DNA of 64,000 nucleotides. It comes from Pedobacter yonginensis. GTDB lineage: Bacteria; Bacteroidota; Bacteroidia; Sphingobacteriales; Sphingobacteriaceae. Location: assembly GCF_003173595.1 (NCBI RefSeq), contig NZ_QGNZ01000003.1, forward strand, positions 620,001 to 684,000. The letters run 5' to 3'. The notes beneath the pieces are model-generated. The model saw only the letters and a program-made list of their open reading frames with translations, ran no database searches and was not told the DNA's origin. Below are positions 17,199 through 25,465 of the stretch, one piece after another. Each line of letters opens with the position of its first letter. Position 1 is the stretch's first letter. Made by a program: the position numbers and the translations under genes.

Positions 17199-18329
17199 AT
17201 GTCTGGTATATATATCCATATTCCTTTTTGTAAAAAGGCTTGCCACTACTGCGATTTCCACTTTAGCACTTCTTTAAAATATGCTGATGAAATGGTTGAT
17301 AGCATTTGCAGAGAAATTAAACTTAAGAAAGATCGGATAGGCGGCCAAGTTAGAAGCATTTATTTTGGTGGTGGCACACCATCCATATTACCCCAAGCGG
17401 CGCTACAAAAGATTTTCGACACCATAAACCATACTTTTTCTGTCGATTCAAATGCGGAAATCACCCTGGAAGCCAATCCTGATGATTTAACGCCTCAAAA
17501 ATTAAAGGAGTTAAAGCAGCTGCCAGTTAATCGCTTCAGTATTGGTGTTCAGTCTTTTTACGAGGAAGATTTAGTTTGGATGAATCGCGCTCACCATGCC
17601 GATGAAGCCGAGAACTGTATTAAAAGAAGTCAAGATGCTGGTTTTGAAAATTTAACGCTCGATTTGATTTATGGTTACCCTTTACTTACAGATGCTAAAT
17701 GGATTGCGAACATTGATAAAGCCATTGATTTACAAGTACCACACATCTCTGCTTATGCCTTAACGGTTGAGCCAAAAACTGCATTGGCCCATGCCATTCG
17801 AGAAAAGAAACAAAGTCCAATAAACGACCATCAGAGTGCAGCCCAATTTGTAATCTTAATGGAAAAGCTACAAGGCGCTGGTTTTGAGCATTACGAGATC
17901 TCGAATTTTGCAAAACCTGGGTGTTATGCCATGCACAATACCAATTATTGGAAAGGTGTTACTTATATTGGGATTGGCCCATCGGCACATGGGTTTGATG
18001 GTCAGAACAGACTCCATAATCCCGCAAACAATGCCTTGTATATGGAAAAATTACAGTCAAACAAGCTTCCAGAGATTGTAGAAGCGTTAAGCCTAAACGA
18101 TCGCTTTAACGAATATGTTATGACAGCGTTAAGAACCATGTGGGGTATCGACCTGAGTAAAATAGAAAATGATTTTGGTAAAGATTTCTTAGAACAAACC
18201 CTTCAAAACCTTAAAAACTTTGAAGAAAAAGATTGGTTGTGCATTTCAAATGAAAAAGTAACGCTCAATCAGAATGGAAAACTTTTTGCAGATCATATTG
18301 CCTCTGAGCTTTTTATCATTAACGAATAA
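17199..18329 (+). CDS. hemW: radical SAM family heme chaperone HemW
   Basis: This 376-residue protein belongs to the HemN/HemW radical SAM family. The iron-sulfur motif is CxxxCxxC with Cys11, Cys15 and Cys18 in PFCKKACHYCDF; there is no fourth Cys directly after, which favours HemW (heme chaperone) over true coproporphyrinogen dehydrogenase HemN. Further support comes from IYFGGGTPS, LEANPDD, RFSIGVQSF, LDLIYGYP, HISAYALT and IGIGPSAHG. The length of about 380 residues also fits HemW. It is divergent from DUF4271-hemD, putting two heme-related units on one intergenic region. Confidence 0.92.
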   Translation: MSGIYIHIPFCKKACHYCDFHFSTSLKYADEMVDSICREIKLKKDRIGGQVRSIYFGGGTPSILPQAALQKIFDTINHTFSVDSNAEITLEANPDDLTPQKLKELKQLPVNRFSIGVQSFYEEDLVWMNRAHHADEAENCIKRSQDAGFENLTLDLIYGYPLLTDAKWIANIDKAIDLQVPHISAYALTVEPKTALAHAIREKKQSPINDHQSAAQFVILMEKLQGAGFEHYEISNFAKPGCYAMHNTNYWKGVTYIGIGPSAHGFDGQNRLHNPANNALYMEKLQSNKLPEIVEALSLNDRFNEYVMTALRTMWGIDLSKIENDFGKDFLEQTLQNLKNFEEKDWLCISNEKVTLNQNGKLFADHIASELFIINE

Positions 18330-18371
18330 AAGAGCACACACCTACGATTATCAAAATAACAACTAGAAATT

Positions 18372-19154
18372 ATGTCTAAAATTGTTTGGATTACTGGCGC
18401 ATCATCTGGAATTGGAGAAGCACTTGTTTATCAATATTTCAAGGCTGGCCATAAATTAATTATTTCAGGCCGAAACCGTGATGAATTGTTCAGGGTAAAA
18501 AGCAACTGTCAGAATTCTTTCCATGTTCATGTTTTAGCTTTTGATTTAAGCCAGACCGAAGGTTTAAAAACTAAAGCCGAAGAGGCCATGCGGATTTTCG
18601 GAAAGATTGATTTGCTTATAAATTGCGGAGGGGTAAGTCAGCGAGGGTTGGCACTTGAAACCGGTTTGGCAACCGAGCAGCAGATTATGAACACCAATTT
18701 TTGGGGTACGGTAAACCTAAGCAAGGCCATATTGCCCAATATGATCGCCAATAATGGTGGGCAAATTGTTGTAATCAGTAGTTTAGTAGGTAAATTCGGA
18801 ACGAAATTAAGGTCGGCTTATTCGGCATCGAAACATGCTCTGCATGGCTACTTTGATTCTTTAAGATCAGAAGTTTATGATAAAAACATCGATATTACGA
18901 TTATTTGTCCGGGGTTTATAAAAACAAACGTTTCCATTAATGCGCTAACTTCAACAGGAAATAACCAAGGCAGTATGGATGATGCGCAAGCGAAGGGCAT
19001 GACGGCCGAGGCCTGCGCCAAAGAAATTGTAAAAGCTGTAACTGCAAAGAAAGAAGAAGTTTATATTGGCGGCAAAGAAACAAAGGCAGTTTTATTGAAA
19101 CGTTTTTTCCCAAGCTTTCTTTCTAAAAAGCTTAGAACAGCGAAGGTTACCTAA
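18372..19154 (+). CDS. short-chain dehydrogenase/reductase
   Basis: A 260-residue classical SDR: the cofactor motif is TGASSGIGEA at about residues 7-16, followed by the NCGG motif near 82-85 (in place of NNAG), the catalytic Ser in VVISSLVG (about 137) and the YxxxK pair in YSASKHAL (about 151-155). The substrate cannot be named; the family resembles DhaK-type and YqjQ-like SDRs. It follows hemW by 42 nt. The last codons (AKVT then stop) and the bases after them coincide with the boundary of a three-copy 251-bp repeat, so the true C-terminus may have been set by that repeat. Confidence 0.9.
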   Translation: MSKIVWITGASSGIGEALVYQYFKAGHKLIISGRNRDELFRVKSNCQNSFHVHVLAFDLSQTEGLKTKAEEAMRIFGKIDLLINCGGVSQRGLALETGLATEQQIMNTNFWGTVNLSKAILPNMIANNGGQIVVISSLVGKFGTKLRSAYSASKHALHGYFDSLRSEVYDKNIDITIICPGFIKTNVSINALTSTGNNQGSMDDAQAKGMTAEACAKEIVKAVTAKKEEVYIGGKETKAVLLKRFFPSFLSKKLRTAKVT

Positions 19155-19900
19155 ACCTATCCACTTTTTAGCGTAGCCATCAAATGTTAACGCGGAGATT
19201 GGGCTTAATTGCCGAGTTACTAAAAATGGAATCGGTTTAAAATGTTTGGAGAGCAAGTGCATTGCCTGTCGTTTACTGCTGTCCCGCTATTACTCCAAGC
19301 ACAATGAAAAATTGTGGCTTTCCGTGCTATCGGGTCTATTTAACTGAGGTCGCTGGTGCTTAGGTAATTCTATCGCACAAATAGGAGTTAGCCAAGGCTA
19401 CCTAAACTTATCCACTTTTTAGCGTAGCCGTCAGATGTTAACGCGGAGATTGGTTTTAATTGCCGAATTACTAAAAATGGAATCGGTTTAAAATGTTTGG
19501 AGAGCAAGTGCATTGCCTGTCGGCTACTGCTGTCCCGCTATTACTCCAAGCACAATGAAAAATTGTGGCTTTCCGTGCTATCGGGTCTATTTAACTGAGG
19601 TCGCTGGTGCTTAGGTAATTCTATCGCACAAATAGGAACTAGCTAAGGTTACCTAAACCTATCCACTTTTTAGCGTAGCCATCAAATGTTAATGCGAAGA
19701 TTGGTTTTAATTGCCGAGTTACTAAAAATGGAATCGGTTTAAAATGTTTAGAGAGCAAGTGCATTGCCTGTCGGTTACTGCAGTCCCTATTACTCCAAGC
19801 ACAATGAAAAATTGTGGCTTTCCGTGCTATCGGGTCTATTTAACTGAGGTCGGTGGGGCTTAGGTAATGCTATCGCTCAAATAGGAATTAGCGAAGGTTG
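19142..19900 (+). repeat. three tandem copies of a 251-bp noncoding repeat
   Basis: The block beginning CGAAGGTTACCTAAAC at 19141 recurs at exactly 251-bp steps (CTAAAC at 19151, 19402 and 19653); the third copy is 2 bp shorter and ends at GCGAAGGTT (19891-19899). Copies differ by scattered single bases. Each holds the hairpin CACAAT-GAAAA-ATTGTG and the string GGCTTTCCGTGCTATCGGG. The first copy overlaps the last codons of the SDR gene. No open reading frame of note lies inside. The function is unknown. Confidence 0.9.
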
Positions 19901-20366
19901 GTGAGTAAAACAATTATGGCAGTCATGAATAGTTATCTGCACCAACCCTTGTTAAATAAACCGTATTGAAGCGGTATCCCCCGATTTTTTCTATCGGGGA
20001 TTTAGCGGAAAGACGGGCAACCGGCCGCCAAGAACTACTACCGTACCTTTCCAAATATCAAAACATAATTTTCCAGATGGGTGCCCTATACTGTTAATGG
20101 GTGACTTTGCTAACGAAACTTAACAAGAAATGGGTTATAGTCAATGAACCAACACTGGAGTATCTCCACCAAATACAGGTTTCAACAGTCTCATTTGGAT
20201 GCATAAGCCAAAAGAAAAGATATTCCCAATAGTTTTCCAATAATGGATTTAAAATTTTAATACCCTCATTTTCAATGATTTAAATATTTTTTGAATTTAT
20301 AAAAATCCAAGCATCTGTAAGGTCTCGTAAATGGAATCAAATAACAAAACTTAAAATCAAAAAATA
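19901..20366. other. gene-free stretch with a hairpin element
   Basis: Between the 251-bp array and the fasciclin gene I find no coding region. A hairpin with ATCCCC-CGAT / ATCGGGGAT (19976-20001) is followed by AGCGGAAAGACGGGC, which resembles the GGAAAGCC core of repeats near 57.1 and 57.5 kb. The remainder is AT-rich and holds the promoter region of the fasciclin gene; no clear TAnnTTTG box was found. Confidence 0.5.
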
Positions 20367-20918
20367 ATGAAAAATTTAATCCTATCTGCAATTGCCGTTG
20401 TTACAATGGCTTTTACAACTCAAGCTTACGCTCAAAAAAACCCAATGGTTGGTGGCGCTGCAATGTATGCAACAAAAGATATCGTTGATAACGCGGTAAA
20501 CTCTAAAGACCATACAACTCTTGTTGCTGCTGTTAAAGCTGCTGGCTTGGTAGAAACTTTGAAAAGTGCTGGACCATTTACGGTTTTTGCTCCGACAAAT
20601 GAAGCTTTCGATAAATTACCAAAAGGTACTGTTGAAACTTTAGTTAAACCAGAAAACAAAGCTACCCTTACAAAAATTTTAACTTACCATGTTGTTGCTG
20701 GTAAAATGGATAGCAAAGCAATTGCTGCTGCCATTAAAAAAGGAAATGGTAAAGTTGAATTAACAACTGTACAAGGTGGAAAACTTTGGGCTTACATGGA
20801 AGGTAAAAAATTAAAACTTAAAGATGAAAAAGGTGGCGTGAGCACAGTAACAATTGCTGATGTTAATCAAAAAAATGGTGTAATCCATGTGGTTGACACG
20901 GTTTTAATGCCAAACTAA
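20367..20918 (+). CDS. secreted fasciclin (FAS1) domain protein
   Basis: A 183-residue exported protein with a Sec signal peptide (about 1-22, ending TQAYAQ) and one FAS1 domain. The first FAS1 conserved box is GPFTVFAPTNEAFDKLPKG and the second is VIHVVDTVLMPN at the very C-terminus; the H-box (LTYHVVAGKM) lies between. FAS1 domains act in cell adhesion in many organisms, but the role here is unknown. The gene is isolated and ends with a strong terminator, so it is likely transcribed alone. Confidence 0.92.
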   Translation: MKNLILSAIAVVTMAFTTQAYAQKNPMVGGAAMYATKDIVDNAVNSKDHTTLVAAVKAAGLVETLKSAGPFTVFAPTNEAFDKLPKGTVETLVKPENKATLTKILTYHVVAGKMDSKAIAAAIKKGNGKVELTTVQGGKLWAYMEGKKLKLKDEKGGVSTVTIADVNQKNGVIHVVDTVLMPN

Positions 20919-20943
20919 TTTTTAACATCCCTATAATTATAAT

Positions 20944-20977
20944 GAAAGCGTTTCTGCCCAGCAGAAGCGTTTTTTTT
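20944..20977 (+). terminator. intrinsic terminator of the fasciclin gene
   Basis: AAAGCGTTTCTGC-CCA-GCAGAAGCGTTTT gives a stem of about 13 bp, including two G-U pairs, followed by an unbroken T-run. It begins 26 nt after the stop codon. Confidence 0.85.
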
Positions 20978-21034
20978 ATTTGTCAGTTTTTATTCAAGAT
21001 TTTATTAAAGTGTTAATACATGTAATGGAGTAGT

Positions 21035-21042
21035 TAGATTTG
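21035..21042 (+). promoter_or_regulatory. putative -7 box of the DUF3050 gene
   Basis: TAGATTTG fits TAnnTTTG and covers the in-frame TTG at 21040, making that TTG an unlikely start codon and favouring the ATG at 21106. Confidence 0.4.
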
Positions 21043-21105
21043 CATGGAAATAAATATTTGAATTGCCCTCTCTTTCAAAGTTTAACACAAAACAATTCGT
21101 ATAAG

Positions 21106-21891
21106 ATGCATCCCAACATTAGTAAAATTCAACAGAATATAGCGCCGTTGAGGCAACAGATTATCAACCATAAAGTTTACTCGGCGATAAGTGATCTGGA
21201 GGATCTTCAGATTTTTATGGAGCACCATATTTTTGCCGTTTGGGATTTTATGTCGCTTTTAAAAGCCTTGCAGATAAATTTAACTTGCACTACTTTACCT
21301 TGGTTTCCGGTTGGCGATGCAGTTACCAGACAATTGATAAATGAAATTGTAGCGGGTGAAGAAAGTGATGTTGATGCAGATGGAAATATAAAGAGCCATT
21401 TTGAACTTTATATTGATGCCATGAGACAGTGCGGTGCAAATGTAGAACCGATAAGCAACTTTTTACTTTCTTTACAAAAAGGGCGCGATTTTGAAATGGC
21501 TTTCGAGCTTGCTCAAGTTCCTGACGAGGCAAAGGCTTTTGTAAACGCTACTTTCGAAACCATTAACAGTGGCAAAACCCACCTACAGGCTGCAAGTTTT
21601 ACATTTGGCAGAGAGGATTTAATTCCGAATATGTTTTTTAGTATGGTTAACGACTTAAATAGCACACAGCCAGAGAAAGTATCTATTTTTAAATACTATT
21701 TAGAACGCCACATAGAAGTTGATGGAGATCATCACAGTCATTTGGCATTGGCGATGACAGAAAAACTTTGCTCAGAAAACGAAGATTATTGGATGGAAGC
21801 GGAAGAAACTACCAAAATTGCCTTACAAAAAAGGATCGATTTATGGGATGCAGCTTACAAAGCGATTGAGAGCCGAAAGGTTTTGGTTTAA
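21106..21891 (+). CDS. DUF3050 family protein (predicted heme-oxygenase-like fold)
   Basis: This 261-residue protein matches DUF3050: an N-terminal helix with EDLQIFMEHHIFAVWDFM, then LLKALQINLT, and a C-terminal region with YYLERHIEVDGDHHSH. The Glu/His and Asp/His-His pattern in these helices looks like the metal ligands of heme-oxygenase-like diiron oxidases, which is inference. Related proteins occur next to biosynthetic genes in other bacteria. A longer reading from TTG at 21040 is possible but that codon overlaps a predicted -7 box. Its substrate is unknown. The next gene, a cupin-like oxygenase, is 111 nt downstream. Confidence 0.82.
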   Translation: MHPNISKIQQNIAPLRQQIINHKVYSAISDLEDLQIFMEHHIFAVWDFMSLLKALQINLTCTTLPWFPVGDAVTRQLINEIVAGEESDVDADGNIKSHFELYIDAMRQCGANVEPISNFLLSLQKGRDFEMAFELAQVPDEAKAFVNATFETINSGKTHLQAASFTFGREDLIPNMFFSMVNDLNSTQPEKVSIFKYYLERHIEVDGDHHSHLALAMTEKLCSENEDYWMEAEETTKIALQKRIDLWDAAYKAIESRKVLV

Positions 21892-22002
21892 AAAATCAGT
21901 TTTGAATTAAGTAATTTTCGTCACATTTATTCACGAATATTCAATTTGTAAAATAAAATTTACACATTTGCTATTCGTCCAAAAAAAATCGATTTTCAGA
22001 GC

Positions 22003-22881
22003 ATGAGTTTCATTTTAAAACCAGTAGATATCGTTGAGAGTATTACTCCAGAAGATTTTAAAAAAAAATATCTTAAAACAAAACGTCCATTAGTAATCAA
22101 AGGCTTAACCAAAGATTGGCCGGCCAGGGAGAAGTGGACAACAGAATATTTAAAAGAAATTGGCGGCAATTTAGAGGTTCCTCTTTACGATAATTCTAAA
22201 GCAGACCCTTCGAAACCAATTAATGCCGCTACGGCACATATGAAATTTGGCGATTACCTTGACTTAATTAAACGGGAACCAACGGAATTGAGAATTTTCT
22301 TTTTCAATTTATTTAAGAAAGTACCAAGTTTAATTAACGATGTAAAAATTCCAAAAGATTTAATGGGAGGCTTTATTGAAAGTATGCCAGCCATGTTTTT
22401 TGGAGGTTCCAACTCCGTAACTTTTTTGCACTACGATATCGATTTGCCTCATATTTTCCACACTCATTTTGGTGGTAGAAAGCACATTATTCTTTTTGAT
22501 AATAAATGGAAAGATAGGTTGTATTGCTTACCAAATGCCACTTATGCCCTTGAAGATTACGATGTTGCCAACCCTGATTTTGAAAAATTCCCTGCACTGA
22601 AAGGTGTTGAAGGCTATGAAGTTTTCTTAGAACATGGTGATACTTTGTTTATGCCTACAGGGATGTGGCATTGGATGAAATACCTTGATGGTTCGTTCTC
22701 CTTAAGTTTGCGCGCTTGGGATCAATCAATTACACGTAAAGTTGCAAGTGTTTGGAGTTTATTTACGCATGGTGCTGTGGATAGCTTAATTAAAATGACT
22801 TTTAAAGAAAAGTATGCACACTGGAGAGAGAAAAAAGCAGTGAAGATTGCTGAGAAAGCATTAGCAAACGGCAGACCTTAA
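22003..22881 (+). CDS. cupin-like / JmjC-type dioxygenase family protein
   Basis: The 292-residue protein has the cupin_8 (JmjC-like) layout. The N-terminal RPLVIKGLTKDWPAREKW is the usual lead-in. The iron-binding HxD is in FLHYDIDLPHIFHTHF (about residues 143-158), the 2-oxoglutarate-binding Lys is probably in GGRKHIILF, and the distal His is in MPTGMWHWMKYL. Such enzymes usually hydroxylate protein or peptide side chains with iron and 2-oxoglutarate. The substrate is unknown. It is followed by a strong terminator, so it is likely the end of a unit with or without the DUF3050 gene. Confidence 0.88.
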   Translation: MSFILKPVDIVESITPEDFKKKYLKTKRPLVIKGLTKDWPAREKWTTEYLKEIGGNLEVPLYDNSKADPSKPINAATAHMKFGDYLDLIKREPTELRIFFFNLFKKVPSLINDVKIPKDLMGGFIESMPAMFFGGSNSVTFLHYDIDLPHIFHTHFGGRKHIILFDNKWKDRLYCLPNATYALEDYDVANPDFEKFPALKGVEGYEVFLEHGDTLFMPTGMWHWMKYLDGSFSLSLRAWDQSITRKVASVWSLFTHGAVDSLIKMTFKEKYAHWREKKAVKIAEKALANGRP

Positions 22882-22930
22882 AATATTTAACTTCCAAATT
22901 CGTTTAAAGCGTTTGGGGAAAGCAATTTCA

Positions 22931-22965
22931 ACGGGACTATCAATTATTGATAGCCCCGTTTTTTA
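22931..22965 (+). terminator. intrinsic terminator after the cupin-like gene
   Basis: ACGGG-A-CTATCAA, loop TTA, TTGATAG-C-CCCGT gives a 12-bp stem with one internal mismatch, followed by TTTTTT. Confidence 0.9.
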
Positions 22966-23114
22966 TTGAAAAGCTTTGCATTGTTGCAAACCATAAGGGG
23001 TTGTGTTACTAAAGAAAGTTTATGCGCAACCCATAAGCGTGATGTTTTTTCTACTTTAAAACAAATGGCTTAAATGAGTAATGTTAACTAAATTAGCAGA
23101 TAAATTGAATAGCC

Positions 23115-23729
23115 ATGGAAAACAATATGCCCACCGAAAAACAAAAAATGCTTGCTGGTAAAGCCTATCAGGCTGGCGATGCCGAGCTATCGAAAGAAAG
23201 ACTAAAGGCAAGGGAAATTGTTTTTGAGTTTAACAACTTGGCTCCAAAGTTTATCAAACAGCGAAAAGAGTTGTTAAAGAAGTTGTTCGGCAAAACAGAA
23301 AAAATGTTTTATGTAGAACCGCCATTTCGTTGTGATTATGGTTACAACATCGAAATTGGTAATAATTTCTATGCGAATTTTAATTTAGTGATTTTAGATT
23401 GTGCTAAAGTAAGTATTGGCAATAATGTCTTCATTGCACCAAATGTGGCCATATACACTGCAGGACACCCGATACATGCGCACCTACGCGATCAGGAATT
23501 TGAATGGGCACAAGAAATTACCATCGGAAACAGTGTTTGGATTGGTGGGAATGTGGTTATAAATCCGGGCGTAAAAATCGGATCGAACGTAGTTATTGGA
23601 TCAGGGAGTATAGTAACCAGAGATATTCCCGATGATGTTTTCGCCGCTGGCAACCCTTGCAGGGTTATCCGCAAAATAACAGATGAGGATAAAGATTATT
23701 ATTACAAAAACTTTAAATTAGAGCAGTAA
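23115..23729 (+). CDS. sugar O-acetyltransferase (maltose acetyltransferase family)
   Basis: A 204-residue left-handed beta-helix acetyltransferase. The N-terminal segment KMLAGKAYQAGDAELSKERLKAR is the Mac domain typical of maltose/galactoside acetyltransferases, followed by FRCDYGYNIEIGNNFYANFN and hexapeptide repeats (IGNNVFIAPNV, IGNSVWIGGNVVINPGVKIG). The catalytic His is in YTAGHPIHA, residue 121 or nearby. It would transfer acetyl from acetyl-CoA to a sugar hydroxyl. An alternative start at the internal ATG four codons later (23127) is equally plausible. It converges with the next gene. Confidence 0.9.
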   Translation: MENNMPTEKQKMLAGKAYQAGDAELSKERLKAREIVFEFNNLAPKFIKQRKELLKKLFGKTEKMFYVEPPFRCDYGYNIEIGNNFYANFNLVILDCAKVSIGNNVFIAPNVAIYTAGHPIHAHLRDQEFEWAQEITIGNSVWIGGNVVINPGVKIGSNVVIGSGSIVTRDIPDDVFAAGNPCRVIRKITDEDKDYYYKNFKLEQ

Positions 23730-23767
23730 CTTTGCGGTTTTAGGCATGGATTGCATCAACTTTGCGA

Positions 23768-24196
23768 CTAGCTTGAATGGTCGACAATGATTTTCCATTG
23801 ACCGTTAATTTTTTTAAGCAGCAAGGTAAAATATCCTTTAAGCTCGTCTTGGGCGCGCTTAACATTCCAGCTACCCAAAACGAAGGCTACATCTTGATTT
23901 AAGAAATCTATTTTTTTAATACCGAAGGTTAGAAGACCCATTGCTGCTTTATCTGGATAACCTTTTTTGTAATTGTCTAAAGTTTTTTGCCATCCATATG
24001 TAGGGCCATTTTTACCTACAAAAAGCAGACTGTCGCTTTTTGCGTATCCCTGCATGTAGGCTTCAACATTTCCCTTATTCCATTCTTGCCTTTGGCTTTC
24101 GAGTACATCAAGTATGGCTTGTTTATCTTTTGGTGTTTGAGCATAGGTATTAAGGGCCACTAAACACAATAGGGTAATTAAGATTTTTTTCATCAT
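23768..24196 (-). CDS. secreted NTF2-like (SnoaL/DUF4440) protein
   Basis: A 142-residue protein with a signal peptide (MMKKILITLLCLVALNTYAQ) and an NTF2-like cone fold. The features are a first helix with DKQAILDVLESQRQEWNKGNVEAYMQ, then YGWQKTLDNYKKGYP and the C-terminal VLGSWNVKR and GYFTLLLKKINGQWKIIVDHSS typical of DUF4440 proteins. Members occur as ligand-binding or enzymatic scaffolds of many kinds; the role cannot be set here. It faces the acetyltransferase tail to tail and is divergent from the PfkB kinase. Confidence 0.82.
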   Translation of the reverse strand: MMKKILITLLCLVALNTYAQTPKDKQAILDVLESQRQEWNKGNVEAYMQGYAKSDSLLFVGKNGPTYGWQKTLDNYKKGYPDKAAMGLLTFGIKKIDFLNQDVAFVLGSWNVKRAQDELKGYFTLLLKKINGQWKIIVDHSS

Positions 24197-24281
24197 CAGC
24201 TTATAGAAGATTAAAGATATTAAAACATTTATTTCTTTACATCGGTAAAAATTGTTTCTTTACATTTCCAAAAATTAATCG

Positions 24282-25163
24282 ATGCAAAATAGAGTGATCA
24301 CCATAGGCGAAATACTTTGGGATGTTTTCCCTGAAGGCAAAAAGGCGGGCGGTTCGAGTATGAACGTTGCGCTCAATTTACACAAGCAAAGTATAAACAG
24401 CGGCTTTATTAGCGCTGTTGGTGATGATGAAAATGGAAAGGAATTGCTGAACTTCCTTGATTTTGCACATTTTACGAGAGATTTAATTGAAGTGCATCAA
24501 GAACTACCTACCAGCACGGTTGTTGTTCAGCTTGATGAAAACCACCAGGCTACTTATACCATAAAGCAACCTGTTGCGTGGGACGATATTAAAATTACAA
24601 ATGAAAATATTGCGGCCGTACAAAACGCTGACGCTTTGGTGTATTGCAGCTTGACTTGTAGAGACAATAGATCTAAAAAAACTATATTGGATCTCTTAAA
24701 ACACGCTAAAAGGAAAATATTCGACATTAATTTACGAGCCCCGTTTTTTGAAAAGGGTTTAATTGAAGAACTGTTAAATGAGGCTGATGTTTTAAAAATT
24801 AATGAGGATGAAATTATTTGGGTTAAAGATACTTTTGGTTTAACTGGTAACAACGACGAACAAATTTTGAAACAGCTTGCTGCTGAGTTTAATATTGAAA
24901 TTATTTGTTTAACCCTTGGTGATAAAGGCGCTTGCATTTTACAAGATGGGAAGTTGTTTAAGCACCCAGGCTATAAGGTACAGGTTGCCGATACGGTTGG
25001 ATCGGGAGATGCTTTTCTTGCAACCTTTATTGCTTGTTATTTGCAGGGCTACCCAATGGAAACTACTTTAGATAATGCCTGTAAGGTTGGTGCTTTTGTG
25101 GCTTCTCAATCGGGCGCTAATCCAGATTATAACAAAAAGATTTATCATATGGCGTTGGCCTAG
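24282..25163 (+). CDS. PfkB family carbohydrate kinase (fructokinase-like)
   Basis: The 293-residue kinase starts with VITIGEILWDVFPEG and AGGSSMNVALNLHK, the first PfkB signature, and ends with DTVGSGDAFLATFIA, the second signature holding the catalytic Asp and anion-hole Gly residues. Between them are VLKINEDEI and LTLGDKGACIL. The spacing and length fit the ribokinase fold. The WDVFPEG start is common in fructokinases, but the substrate is not settled by sequence alone. It is monocistronic as far as can be seen. Confidence 0.9.
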   Translation: MQNRVITIGEILWDVFPEGKKAGGSSMNVALNLHKQSINSGFISAVGDDENGKELLNFLDFAHFTRDLIEVHQELPTSTVVVQLDENHQATYTIKQPVAWDDIKITNENIAAVQNADALVYCSLTCRDNRSKKTILDLLKHAKRKIFDINLRAPFFEKGLIEELLNEADVLKINEDEIIWVKDTFGLTGNNDEQILKQLAAEFNIEIICLTLGDKGACILQDGKLFKHPGYKVQVADTVGSGDAFLATFIACYLQGYPMETTLDNACKVGAFVASQSGANPDYNKKIYHMALA

Positions 25164-25236
25164 TTAACTCGTTTTGCCCCAGAGGGCACTATAAGCGCTT
25201 TTATTAAGCACCCTAATTTATTTCGGTGGGTTTTGC

Positions 25237-25333
25237 GTTAGGGATTGTAAGGGTTTAGTACCGATTCTTCATCGGTACCGCAGCGAAGCGAAGCCCTGAA
25301 AAGCCCGACCCTTGCGCAGCTTGGGGAACGCCC
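25237..25333. repeat. palindromic intergenic repeat, copy 2
   Basis: The element carries a central hairpin GTACCGAT-TCTTC-ATCGGTAC-like stem and ends in GACCCTTGCGCAGCTTGGGG plus AACGCC, nearly identical to the tail of the copy at 8347-8444. It fills the gap between the PfkB kinase and the VWA gene. Bounds are approximate. Confidence 0.65.
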
Positions 25334-25465
25334 AAATTAGTTTTTGTTATTCAAGCAAAATGGCTCCAAATTTTAAATATCCGAATTGTGCAGCCAAATA
25401 TGACACCCCGCTTAAATTAATCCAAATCGAAACTTTTATCTTCGATAATTGGTTAATATAAGCAC

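Noticed and set aside
21040..21105. Longer DUF3050 reading from TTG at 21040
   Set aside because: The TTG is part of a predicted -7 box (21035-21042), and the extra 22 residues are not typical of the family.
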